This document shows, in pieces, positions 15,469-23,173 of a stretch of DNA of 25,547 nt (the stretch's first letter is position 1; every line of letters starts with the position of its first letter). The notes beneath the pieces were generated by a model. It made no database searches. It saw only the letters and a list, made by a program, of their open reading frames with translations, and was not told the origin of the DNA. Location of the stretch: positions 1 through 25,547 of the forward strand of contig DASSKO010000154.1 in NCBI GenBank assembly GCA_035690425.1, read 5' to 3'. Position numbers and translations under genes: made by a program. The DNA comes from DASSKO01 sp035690425 (GTDB lineage Bacteria; Actinomycetota; Actinomycetes; Propionibacteriales; Nocardioidaceae).

Positions 15469-16328
15469 GGCTCTCCGGTGGTGTGCTCAGTGCTGACGTC
15501 CGGCGACCGGCCGCATGGCCACGTCCGCGGGTCAGCCTGCCGGCCCGGACAGCGCAGACCGCGTCGACCGGCGCCGATCGCCTGCGGCACGACTTCGGCG
15601 AGGTATCCGTCCGGGACCCCGGCCGCCGATCTCCGGGCCGTCACCCCTCGATCTCGTTGCAGCCGGCGTACTCCGCAGCGGCTGCGGACGAGGGCATCGA
15701 GATCGATGACGAGCTGCGGATCCTGCCGACCTGGACGATCGCGCCGGCCCCTGCTGCCCTGCAGCGGCAGCGCGCGGCTTCCGTCGACGCGTGCACCGTC
15801 CCGGCCACGATGCGGAAGGTCATCTCCGGCCGGTTCGAGGGCGGCAAGACGCTGGACGACTACTTCCCCGACCTGGCCGGCACCGACACCTGGGGCAGCA
15901 ACAACACCGCGGGGCCGTTCGACAACGGCGTCCGTGCCGGGTCGTCGGTGCAGCTGATCGGCGAGTATCCCAGCGTCTGCTTGAGCGGGGGTACGCCGTT
16001 CGCCCTCGGGCAGACGGTGACCATCAAGCGGCTGCGCGGGGACGGCCGCAAGATCATGGACAGGGGCCGACCGCTGGAGGGACAGACCCTCGACGACATC
16101 CGCCGCAGCGGACGCGACGCGAGCCGCGCACCCTTCCGGCAGGAGTTCGGCTTCGCGGTCAGCATGGCCGACCCCATCTCCGGGGCTCCCTACTCTGCCT
16201 TCGGCCGCTACGAGTTCAGCGCTGACCTGCGGACCTCGCTGACCGGGCCGGGCGGCGGGAGGTCGGTCGACTGGGGCGTGACCGTGGAGTCCAGCGGTGG
16301 CGCCGTCACCAAGAACACGGTGCGCTAG
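15465..16328 (+). CDS. CIS-locus protein with a possible eCIS-core (DUF4157) remnant
   Basis: Protein of 287 aa that I do not recognise as a whole. Near the N-terminus, RLRHDFGEVSVRDPG (about 39-53) resembles the opening of the DUF4157 domain seen in the next proteins (RFGHDFSDVRVHSD), but the HExxH helix that should follow is absent; the sequence passes straight to SLQPAYS and a linker with ALQRQR, a typical post-domain element in such proteins. Residues about 110-287 look folded and beta-rich (GRFEGGKTLDDYFPDLAG, GPFDNGVRAGSSVQLIGEYPSVCLSGG, QEFGFAVSMADPISGAPYSAFGRYEFSADL). It could be a cargo or accessory factor carrying a shortened targeting module. It starts by a four-base overlap with the ATPase gene. 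Confidence 0.75.
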   Translation: MRLSGGVLSADVRRPAAWPRPRVSLPARTAQTASTGADRLRHDFGEVSVRDPGRRSPGRHPSISLQPAYSAAAADEGIEIDDELRILPTWTIAPAPAALQRQRAASVDACTVPATMRKVISGRFEGGKTLDDYFPDLAGTDTWGSNNTAGPFDNGVRAGSSVQLIGEYPSVCLSGGTPFALGQTVTIKRLRGDGRKIMDRGRPLEGQTLDDIRRSGRDASRAPFRQEFGFAVSMADPISGAPYSAFGRYEFSADLRTSLTGPGGGRSVDWGVTVESSGGAVTKNTVR

Positions 16329-16330
16329 CG

Positions 16331-16693
16331 ATGACCGAGCAGCCAGACGACACCGCCCGGCTGGTGGCGCGCCTGGCAGAGGAGACGCCGCCGTTCTCCA
16401 GCCTGGGGACACCCATGCCCGCCGACACCGAGCTGACTGATGCGCTGGTACGACGGGGGCCGTCCGCCGTGCCCGCCCTGCTCGACGGACTGGCCACCGG
16501 GAACACCACCATCGCGATGTACTCGGCGTACTGCCTCGGCCTGATCGGTGATGCCACCTGCATCCCGGCCCTGCTGGCGGCGTCCGAGCGCTACCGGACA
16601 CGTGAGCGTCACGAGCAGTCCGACTACGGCGTCGTCGGCGCCGCCGAGGAGGCGGTCCGGCGACTCAGCGCGGCGGGGGACGAGCATGCGTGA
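16331..16693 (+). CDS. Small HEAT-repeat-like protein
   Basis: Helical protein of 120 aa. Residues about 36-100 have HEAT/Armadillo-like pairs: ALVRRGPSAVPALLDGLATG, then AMYSAYCLGLIGDATCIPALLAAS, the typical pattern of a helix, Gly-Asp turn and helix with Pro-Ala-Leu-Leu. Such proteins usually act as binding scaffolds. It lies two bases after the previous gene and overlaps the following DUF4157 gene by eight bases, so it is translated in the same operon. Its placement directly ahead of a DUF4157 protein may mean it is a partner or chaperone of that protein; this is inference only. Confidence 0.75.
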   Translation: MTEQPDDTARLVARLAEETPPFSSLGTPMPADTELTDALVRRGPSAVPALLDGLATGNTTIAMYSAYCLGLIGDATCIPALLAASERYRTRERHEQSDYGVVGAAEEAVRRLSAAGDEHA

Positions 16694-18185
16694 GGTGCTG
16701 GCCTCGACCGTCGCCGGCAAGGACCACGGCAGGCACTCCTGGATCCCACGGTCCGCCGGCGGCTCCCAGGCCAGCTCGGCCGTGCGATCGGTCACGAGCA
16801 CCGAAGGAGCCAAGCTTCCCGAGCCCGTCAAAGGCGACATGGAGTACCGACTCGGCGCCAGCTTCGCGGACGTCAGGGTCCATACCGACCAGGAGGCGGC
16901 GGCATCGGCCCGAGCCGTCAACGCCCGTGCCTACACCACCGGCCACCACATCGTCTTCGACACCGGCCACTTCTCGCCAGCGACCCCTGCCGGCCGCCAC
17001 ACTCTCGCCCACGAGCTGAGCCACGTCGTCCAGCAACGTCATGGGCCCGTCGACGGAACCGCACTCGCCGGCGGCCTCAGCCTGAGCAGTCCGGACGACG
17101 CCTTCGAGCGAGCCGCGGAGGCGAGCGCGGCGGTCGCACTCAGCCGGCCGGGTCCGTCGACGCCATCGCCGGCGGCCCGCACAGACGCTCGCCTCCAGGG
17201 CTTCCTTGGAGCATCACCAGGCGCGGGTCGACACCCGCCGCACCTGCAACGGCAGGAGTCGGCGCCGCCCCCAGGATCGCAGCAGCCGGGCATCCGGCCG
17301 GCCGGCGCCTTCTCGCTGTCCGCGGACGCGGTGGACGACGCCACCGCGCAGGCGATGGTCACCGATGCTCTCCGCATGCTGTCGGCCGTCGGCGGAACGA
17401 CACGACCATTCCCGGCTGCGGTGTCGGGGGCAGCATCGCCTCCGCAGACCACCGTGCAGACATTCCTCGCTCCGGGGGCACTGCCGGTGCAACGTGCCGG
17501 CGAGGTCCAGCGAGCGGGCGGTGGTGGATGGAGGCCCGAAGGTGGCTTTATCAGCGCACTTCAGCTCTGTTATGACTTCTGCAACCAGGAGTGGAGCGTG
17601 GTCGGCTGGGTGTGGGCCGGCGCCGGGGTAGGCGGCTCCGGCCTACTCGGCGCGCACAGCTTCTACGGCGCTTTCGTGTACGCCGAGCAGACGTTCTGGA
17701 AGGGCAAGCTCGACTGGGGCCCAAAACTGTCCTGCGGCACGTGCGCGACCAAGAAGCCCGGCAAGGACGAGGAGTCGTTCGAATGGGGCGCTGGGCTGGC
17801 GGGGTTCCCGGTCATCGTCAAACCGCGGCAGAAGGTCGAGGTGAAGTCCGCCGGAGCCGAGATCGGCGCACTGCTCGTGCCACATCCCTCCACCGCCAGC
17901 GCGACCGTCGAGGTCATCGTGCTCGTCGACATCACGCAGTTCCTGGGGCCGGTCGGCCTCGCGGTCAAGCGAGCCCAGGACTGGATCAACATCTGGGCAC
18001 CCCGACTCGGTGTCGAGGTCAGCTGCGGCGTCGGCGTCAACATCAGTGGATTGCTGCACCTGTGTCACAGCGTGCCCGGCGGCGGGATCATGGGCGTCAC
18101 GGCCGACAGCGCGAAGCTGTGTGGTGGTGTCCATGCCGGCTGCGACATCAACCTACCCCATGACAAGGCGCAGCTGCCCCGGTAG
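16686..18185 (+). CDS. eCIS-core (DUF4157) protein with Cys/Gly-rich C-terminal domain, candidate effector
   Basis: Protein of 499 aa. Residues about 44-120 are an eCIS-core (DUF4157) domain: LPEPVKGDMEYRLGASFADVRVH, then AVNARAYTTGHHIVFDTG, then HTLAHELSHVVQQ with HELSH at 109-113. This domain heads many CIS-associated toxins and is thought to direct them to the particle. A disordered linker (about 125-285) has repeated short markers (HLQRQE, PVQRAGEVQRAG). The C-terminal domain (about 286-499) has eight cysteines, several as CxxxC or CxxC (LCYDFC, SCGTC), and glycine-rich hydrophobic segments (VGWVWAGAGVGGSGLLGAH). I do not recognise it. Start ATG 16686 overlaps the HEAT gene stop. An in-frame extension upstream to 16548 is a shadow of that gene. 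Confidence 0.85.
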   Translation: MREVLASTVAGKDHGRHSWIPRSAGGSQASSAVRSVTSTEGAKLPEPVKGDMEYRLGASFADVRVHTDQEAAASARAVNARAYTTGHHIVFDTGHFSPATPAGRHTLAHELSHVVQQRHGPVDGTALAGGLSLSSPDDAFERAAEASAAVALSRPGPSTPSPAARTDARLQGFLGASPGAGRHPPHLQRQESAPPPGSQQPGIRPAGAFSLSADAVDDATAQAMVTDALRMLSAVGGTTRPFPAAVSGAASPPQTTVQTFLAPGALPVQRAGEVQRAGGGGWRPEGGFISALQLCYDFCNQEWSVVGWVWAGAGVGGSGLLGAHSFYGAFVYAEQTFWKGKLDWGPKLSCGTCATKKPGKDEESFEWGAGLAGFPVIVKPRQKVEVKSAGAEIGALLVPHPSTASATVEVIVLVDITQFLGPVGLAVKRAQDWINIWAPRLGVEVSCGVGVNISGLLHLCHSVPGGGIMGVTADSAKLCGGVHAGCDINLPHDKAQLPR

Positions 18186-18289
18186 CCGAGCATGGGTTGA
18201 CGATGCCGTGACGGCCTGGGCAGATCATCGTCCGGCAGTGCTGGTCCCTACCAGGCGGGCGGCCGGGTCAGACATCCGGAGGGCGATCG

Positions 18290-19900
18290 ATGAGCACGGC
18301 GCAGCGTGCCGCTGGCGTCGATCCAGCGGCGCACAACCATCGTGTCCCGACCCTGACCCGGGTGCCGACCCGGACACTTCGCCGGTGCGGTGGCGTCACC
18401 TGCCCACCGGGCACCTGCAACCACGAGGACGAGCCGACGCTGCGCCGACACTCAGATCCGCACGGCGGCACCGCACAGGGCAACGCGGGGGGTGCCGCGC
18501 CACCGATCGTCCACGAGGTGCTCCGGTCGCCGGGACGGCCGCTGGACGCAGCAACTCGGCAGTACATGGAGCCGCGGTTCGGCCATGACTTCAGCGACGT
18601 GCGCGTGCACTCCGACGCCCGCGCCGCGGAGTCTGCGCGGGCGGTTCAGGCCCACGCCTACACCGTCGGGCACGATGTGGTGCTCGGCTCCGGCCGGTCC
18701 ACCGGTGACACGGGCCGCCGGACGCTCGCCCACGAGCTGACCCATGTAGTGCAACAGGCTGGTGCAGGCGCCGGCACCACAGCAGGGCTCAGGCTGGGCG
18801 ACCCGGCGGACGCGGCCGAACGCGAGGCCGAGGCCGCGGCCAGCCACCTCGATGCCCACCCGGCCGCAGGGCGCGTTGCCCCGCGCCTGCAGCGCATCGG
18901 TGACCCGAGCGCCGTCCCGGCCATGAGCTGTCCGATGGCTGACAGCTCGCCGGCGAACGTCACCAACCGGTTGCTGTTCGCTGTCGGGTCCGCGGCGTTG
19001 ACCGTCCTACAGAAGCTCGAGATCGCCGCGTTCGTGCACAACTGGCGGGCGGCGGGTGGCAACGCGGTCGTCCGCGTCGACGGGCACGCCAGCTCCGACG
19101 GCCCACAGGCACTCAACTGGGCGCTGTCGTGCGACCGGGCGAAGGCGGTCGAGCAGGAGCTGACCACCCCCGCCCTCGGCCTCATCTCCGGGGTCCCACC
19201 CAACCTGCTCCGGGTCTTCGCCCACGGCGAGGGCGACGAGCTGGGGTCGGCCAACGAGAACCGGCAGGCGTCGATCGCGACCAGCGCCGGCGCGGCACCA
19301 CCCCGGCCGGCCTGTCCGGCACCGAACCGGAGCACGCGCCGGACGGGCACGCTGCAGCCCGTGGTCGTCGCCGACGACGACGGGACAGCACCTACGCCTG
19401 CGGCGCCGCTCGGATCGGTGCAGACCATCTGGCGCAAGTGCTGCACGGAGTGGACGATCGCCGCCACGGTCACGGTCAGCAAGAGCAGCCTCAAGACCCT
19501 CGACATCCGGCCGCCGGTCGGGGGTGCCGCCACGGCTGAGGAGACCGAGCTGTTCACCGCGGCCGGGGCTCCCAACGGCGTCCAGGTCATCACCGTCGAC
19601 CGGTTCTTCCGCGACGGCGTTGCGGGCAAGAACGTCGCCGGCGGAGGCAAGACCTACGACGCCGGCACCGCAAGCCCTCGGATCGTCGTGGTCTCCGGCG
19701 TCGCCCCCGAAGTGGTCGCGCATGAGGTCGGCCATGCCACCGGATACCTCGGCCATGACGCCAACGCCACCGTCATGCAGCCCACCGGCGCCCACGACGT
19801 CGGCAACCCGACAGCGGTGTCGCCCGATGTGTGCACCCGCGCCCGCGGCGGCTCGGCGTTGACCGCGACCGCGACCGACTGCTGCCTCGACCCCATGTAG
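18290..19900 (+). CDS. eCIS-core (DUF4157) - OmpA-like - zinc metallopeptidase-like fusion, candidate effector
   Basis: Three-part protein of 536 aa. Residues about 82-158 are a DUF4157 domain with FGHDFSDVRVHSDARAAES and the HELTH motif at 148-152. Residues about 222-335 resemble an OmpA/MotB-like domain: VVRVDGHASSDGPQALNWALSCDRAKAVEQEL, then FAHGEGDELGSANENRQASI. Residues about 375-536 hold a zinc-protease-like site, VVAHEVGHATGYLGHD (H478, E479, H482 and H489 or D490), followed by TVMQPTG, a possible Met-turn. The third-ligand spacing is HExxHxxGxxxH, one residue longer than the metzincin consensus. The N-terminus has a Cys-x4-Cys-x4-Cys group (33-43). ATG 18290 has GGAGGG six bases upstream. 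There is no signal peptide. It fits a cargo that would be loaded into or onto the injection particle. Confidence 0.85.
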   Translation: MSTAQRAAGVDPAAHNHRVPTLTRVPTRTLRRCGGVTCPPGTCNHEDEPTLRRHSDPHGGTAQGNAGGAAPPIVHEVLRSPGRPLDAATRQYMEPRFGHDFSDVRVHSDARAAESARAVQAHAYTVGHDVVLGSGRSTGDTGRRTLAHELTHVVQQAGAGAGTTAGLRLGDPADAAEREAEAAASHLDAHPAAGRVAPRLQRIGDPSAVPAMSCPMADSSPANVTNRLLFAVGSAALTVLQKLEIAAFVHNWRAAGGNAVVRVDGHASSDGPQALNWALSCDRAKAVEQELTTPALGLISGVPPNLLRVFAHGEGDELGSANENRQASIATSAGAAPPRPACPAPNRSTRRTGTLQPVVVADDDGTAPTPAAPLGSVQTIWRKCCTEWTIAATVTVSKSSLKTLDIRPPVGGAATAEETELFTAAGAPNGVQVITVDRFFRDGVAGKNVAGGGKTYDAGTASPRIVVVSGVAPEVVAHEVGHATGYLGHDANATVMQPTGAHDVGNPTAVSPDVCTRARGGSALTATATDCCLDPM

Positions 19901-19931
19901 CTGGTGCCGCGCCGGGTGCGTACCCAGTTTC

Positions 19932-19972
19932 CCCATCCGTGGCGTGCATCGTTGATGCGCGCCACGGATGGG
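19932..19972. terminator. Strong 19-bp hairpin after the DUF4157 fusion gene
   Basis: CCCATCCGTGGCGTGCATC at 19932-19950 pairs with 19954-19972 across a three-base loop (GTT); all 19 positions pair, one as a G-U wobble on the plus-strand RNA. It begins 32 bases after the stop at 19900. There is no U-tract, but long GC-rich stems of this kind are used as terminators or 3'-end stabilisers in actinomycetes. It separates the candidate-effector block from the structural block beginning with the sheath. Confidence 0.65.
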
Positions 19973-20186
19973 ATAACTCGCCCACCGCGTCCTCCGCCCA
20001 CCGCGACGTCGGCTTCTTCTTCAACGGCTCGCGCCTGGTTCATCGCGGTGACGATCGGGTGACGGTCTGGTGATGAGCAGGCCCGACGATCGAAAGAACA
20101 CAGACCGCGGCCCCGACAGTGCACGTTCTGACGGCTCCGGCGTCCACATCGCGCACCGGCAGGGACCGCAGGAGGGATGGCACACC

Positions 20187-21896
20187 GTGCCCAGCGCACT
20201 GACGTACCCGGGCGTCTACGTCGAAGAGATCCCCAGCGGAGTCCGCACGATCGTGGGAGTCGCCACCTCGATCACCGCGTTCATCGGCAGGGCCAGCCGC
20301 GGGCCGGTCAACGAGCCTACGACGGTCTTCGGCTTCGCCGACTTCGAGCGGCAGTTCGGCGGGCTGGCCGCCGACAGCACCATGAGCTATGCCGTCCGCG
20401 ACTTCTACCTCAACCGCGGCAGCCAGGCTCTGATCGTCCGCGTGACCGCGACCGCCGAGGACGCCGACCCCGCGGCGTTAGCAACGATCACGCTACCCGC
20501 GGAGCCTGCAACCGACGGCGACGGCGACGGCGACGGTGATGGGGATGGCGACGGTGGCGGTGCCGACAGCGAAGCGCTGACGCTGGAGGCAGCCAGCCCA
20601 GGGAAGTGGGGTGACTACCTGCGCGCGTCGGTCGACCACACGACCGACCCCGCCGACGACTCCTCCCTCTTCAACCTGACCATCGTGCAGGTCGACCCGG
20701 CGACGGCAGCCCCGGTAACCAGCGAGAAGTTCCTCAACGTGTCGATCAAGGACGACAGTCCGCGTTACGTGCCACGCGTCCTCGCGGACGGCGGCACCCT
20801 GGTGAAGGTCGCGAAGGAGTCCGACGGCACCTGGGCGGTTCCGAGCACCCGGCCGAGCAAGACCGCAAAGCCGGTCGAGGACGACGACGGCAACGGGAAC
20901 GGCGACGGCGACGGCAACAGCGACGGCGATGGAGTCGTCACCGCGGAGGAGGACGAGCCGATCGCAGCCTCCGGTGGCAGTGACGGTGGCGACCTCGAGG
21001 ACAGCGACCTGACCGGCAGCCCAGCCGCCAAGACGGGGATCTACGCGCTGGAGCGGAGCGACCTGTTCAACCTGCTCTGCATCCCACCACCGGTCCGCGA
21101 CGGCGACACCGGCGACACCGTGTACCAGGCGGCCCTGGCGTACTGCAAGAAGCGGCGCGCGATGCTGATCGTCGACCCGGGGACCAGCTGGACGGTCACC
21201 AATGCCGCGCAGAAGGCGAGTGCGCTCGGGCTCACCGGCCTCGACGCGCGCAACGCGGCCGTCTACTTCCCGCGGCTGTCCGTGGCCGACCCGCTGCGGG
21301 ACAACCAGACGGTGTCGGTGGTGCCGTGCGGTGCACTGGCCGGCGTCATGGGCAGGACCGACACCGAGCGCGGTGTGTGGAAGGCGCCCGCTGGGCTCGA
21401 CGCCTCGATCAACGGCGTGCGGGGTCTGGCGGTCAACATGACCGACGACGAGAACGGCACGCTCAACCCGCTCGGTGTCAACTGCCTGCGCACCTTCCGG
21501 CTCTTCGGCAGTGTGGTGTGGGGAGCGCGGACGATGCGCGGTGCCGACCAGATGACCGACGAGTACAAGTACGTGCCCGTGCGGCGACTGGCCCTCTTCC
21601 TGGAGGAGACGCTCTACCGCAACACTCAGTGGGTCGTCTTCGAGCCGAACGACGAACCCTTGTGGGCACAGATCCGGCTCAACATCGGCGCGTTCATGCA
21701 GGGCCTCTTCCGGCAGGGAGCCTTCCAGGGAGACAGCCCGGCAAAGGCGTACTTCGTCAAGTGTGACAAGGAAACCACGACCCAGGACGACATCAACCGC
21801 GGCATCGTCAACATCGTGGTCGGCTTCGCGCCGCTGAAGCCGGCCGAGTTCGTGGTCATCAAGATCCAGCAGATCGTCGGCGAGCTCGAGACCTAG
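20187..21896 (+). CDS. Contractile sheath protein
   Basis: Sheath subunit of 569 aa of a contractile injection system. The N-terminus SALTYPGVYVEEIPSGVRTIVGVATSITAFIGRA is diagnostic of phage-tail-sheath-like proteins, as is the C-terminal VFEPNDEPLWAQIRLNIGAFMQ followed by the inter-subunit strand FAPLKPAEFVVIKIQQIVG. GTG 20187, with GGAGGG ten bases before it, gives the expected MPSALTYPGVY start; an in-frame GTG at 20070 would add 39 residues that look non-coding. The middle holds LEAASPGKWGDYLR (about 133-146), flanked by two Asp-Gly repeat linkers at about 110-123 and 232-249. Leu98 is a rare TTA codon. A 286-base gap with a hairpin precedes it, so it may have its own promoter. Confidence 0.95.
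   Translation: MPSALTYPGVYVEEIPSGVRTIVGVATSITAFIGRASRGPVNEPTTVFGFADFERQFGGLAADSTMSYAVRDFYLNRGSQALIVRVTATAEDADPAALATITLPAEPATDGDGDGDGDGDGDGGGADSEALTLEAASPGKWGDYLRASVDHTTDPADDSSLFNLTIVQVDPATAAPVTSEKFLNVSIKDDSPRYVPRVLADGGTLVKVAKESDGTWAVPSTRPSKTAKPVEDDDGNGNGDGDGNSDGDGVVTAEEDEPIAASGGSDGGDLEDSDLTGSPAAKTGIYALERSDLFNLLCIPPPVRDGDTGDTVYQAALAYCKKRRAMLIVDPGTSWTVTNAAQKASALGLTGLDARNAAVYFPRLSVADPLRDNQTVSVVPCGALAGVMGRTDTERGVWKAPAGLDASINGVRGLAVNMTDDENGTLNPLGVNCLRTFRLFGSVVWGARTMRGADQMTDEYKYVPVRRLALFLEETLYRNTQWVVFEPNDEPLWAQIRLNIGAFMQGLFRQGAFQGDSPAKAYFVKCDKETTTQDDINRGIVNIVVGFAPLKPAEFVVIKIQQIVGELET
20514..20555 (+). repeat. Asp-Gly codon repeat in the sheath gene, first tract
   Basis: Seven consecutive Asp-Gly dipeptides (GAC/GAT-GGC/GGT/GGG units), sheath residues 110-123, followed by two more glycines. 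The hexanucleotide period allows length variation by slippage without breaking frame. Confidence 0.85.
20880..20933 (+). repeat. Asp/Asn-Gly codon repeat in the sheath gene, second tract
   Basis: A second acidic repeat, sheath residues about 232-249 (DDDGNGNGDG and onward), with interrupted DG/NG units. It is followed by a Glu/Asp/Ser-rich stretch to about residue 275, before the conserved GIYALERSDLFNLL segment resumes. Confidence 0.8.
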
Positions 21897-21907
21897 GGGA
21901 CAGGGAA

Positions 21908-22435
21908 ATGGCGCAGTTCACCGTCAACCAGCAACGCTTCGACCCCTACAAGAACTTCAAGTTCCGGGTCAGATGGGACGGCAGGTACGTCGCCGGAGTC
22001 AGCAAGGTCGGCGTGCTCAAGCGGACCACCGAGGTCGTGAAACACCGTGAGGGTGGTGACCCCAGCAGCAGCCGCAAGTCCGCGGGGCGCACCGAGTACG
22101 ACGCGATCCAGCTCGAGCGCGGGGTCACACACGACACAGAGTTCGAGAAGTGGGCCAACAAGGTCTGGAACTTCGGATCCGGCCTCGGTGTCGAGTCCTC
22201 ACTCGCGGACTTCCGCAAGGACATCATCATCGACCTCTACAACGAGGCCGGACAGCTGGTGATCGCCTACAAGGTCTACCGGTGCTGGGTCTCGGAGTAC
22301 CAGGCGCTGCCCGACCTGGACGCGAACGCGAACGCGATCGCCATTCAGCACATCAAGCTGGAGAACGAAGGGTGGGAGCGCGACTACGAGACAGTGGAGC
22401 CCCAGGAGCCGACGTTCACCGAGCCGGCGGCATAG
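21908..22435 (+). CDS. Inner tube protein (phage tail tube, T4 gp19-like)
   Basis: Tube subunit of 175 aa, usual for Pvc1/Afp1-type proteins that polymerise as hexameric rings inside the sheath. Characteristic stretches: DPYKNFKFRVRWDGRYVAGVSKVGVLKRTTEVVKHREGG (about 12-50), the EYDAIQLERGVTHDTEFEKWANKVW segment (about 63-87), RKDIIIDLYNEAGQLVIAYKVYRCWVSEYQALPDLDANANAIAIQHIKLENEGWER (103-158). The ATG follows GGGGACAGGGA, 11 bases after the sheath stop. It ends in TAG at 22433-22435, in the same frame as the following gene. Confidence 0.95.
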   Translation: MAQFTVNQQRFDPYKNFKFRVRWDGRYVAGVSKVGVLKRTTEVVKHREGGDPSSSRKSAGRTEYDAIQLERGVTHDTEFEKWANKVWNFGSGLGVESSLADFRKDIIIDLYNEAGQLVIAYKVYRCWVSEYQALPDLDANANAIAIQHIKLENEGWERDYETVEPQEPTFTEPAA

Positions 22436-22531
22436 ACGAGCGTCTCGGCGCTGTCGACGCGGGATCTGCTGCTCGCCTGGGAGCGGGAGGCCGAGCGGGC
22501 GCCGGCTCAGCGGGGCCTGGAGCTGCTGAGG

Positions 22532-23173
22532 ATGGCCGCGGACGTCGCCCCCGACCCGGGCAGGATGACCCTCGGTGCCCGCGACACCCAGCTGCTCGAG
22601 CTGCGTGCGGCGACGTTCGGCGACGAGCTGGTGGGGCTGGCAACGTGCCCCGGCTGCGGGCAGGACCTGGAGCTGACCTTCTCGACGCGGGAGCTGGTCG
22701 CCGCCGCCCACCCCGCCGGGGAGGAGTCGATCGCCTCGTCTGTCGGCGGCTACGAAGTCTCGGCCCGTCAGCTGACCGTCGCGGACCTTGTCGCCGCCAC
22801 CCATCTGGCAGCCGATGTCCCCGAAGCACGGCGCAGACTGCTGTACGGGGCCGTGCTGGAGGCAACCCGCGACGGCAGCATCGTGCCGGCCGGTGAGCTG
22901 CCGGAAGCGGTGCTCGACGACCTCGAGGCTCGGCTGGGTGCGGCCGACCCGGTCGCCGACACCCAGCTCACCGTGCACTGTTCCGACTGCGGCATGGCGT
23001 GGGCGGAGACGTTCGATATCGCGTCGTTCTTCTGGGTGGAAGTGAGCGCCTGGGCAGCCCGCACTCTCGAAGACGTCCACCAGCTCGCCTCTGCATACGG
23101 ATGGCCAGAAGACCACATCCTCGACATGGCCGAGCGGCGTCGACGGACCTACCTCGAGCTGGTCAGCTCGTGA
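22532..23173 (+). CDS. Zinc-ribbon CIS baseplate/tail protein, N-terminus uncertain
   Basis: Protein of a family found between tube and LysM genes in contractile-injection and phage tail clusters; the exact structural role is unclear. From ATG 22532 it has 213 aa. Four cysteines form a split zinc ribbon: CPGCG (C39, C42) and CSDCG (C150, C153). Coding signal clearly extends upstream in this frame to 22436, immediately after the tube's TAG: 22451-22531 would encode LSTRDLLLAWEREAERAPAQ and onward, which looks like the real family N-terminus. No ATG, GTG or TTG exists there in frame. ATG 22532 is therefore the first conventional start, but probably not the ancestral one. The stop overlaps the next GTG by three bases. 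Confidence 0.8.
   Translation: MAADVAPDPGRMTLGARDTQLLELRAATFGDELVGLATCPGCGQDLELTFSTRELVAAAHPAGEESIASSVGGYEVSARQLTVADLVAATHLAADVPEARRRLLYGAVLEATRDGSIVPAGELPEAVLDDLEARLGAADPVADTQLTVHCSDCGMAWAETFDIASFFWVEVSAWAARTLEDVHQLASAYGWPEDHILDMAERRRRTYLELVSS

Noticed and set aside
20070..20186. N-terminal extension of the sheath from the in-frame GTG at 20070
   Set aside because: The extra 39 residues are unlike any sheath N-terminus, and the GTG at 20187 with GGAGGG upstream gives the standard start.
20514..20555. Short repeats taken as a CRISPR or VNTR outside a gene
   Set aside because: The repeats are in-frame Asp-Gly codons inside the sheath gene, without spacers.
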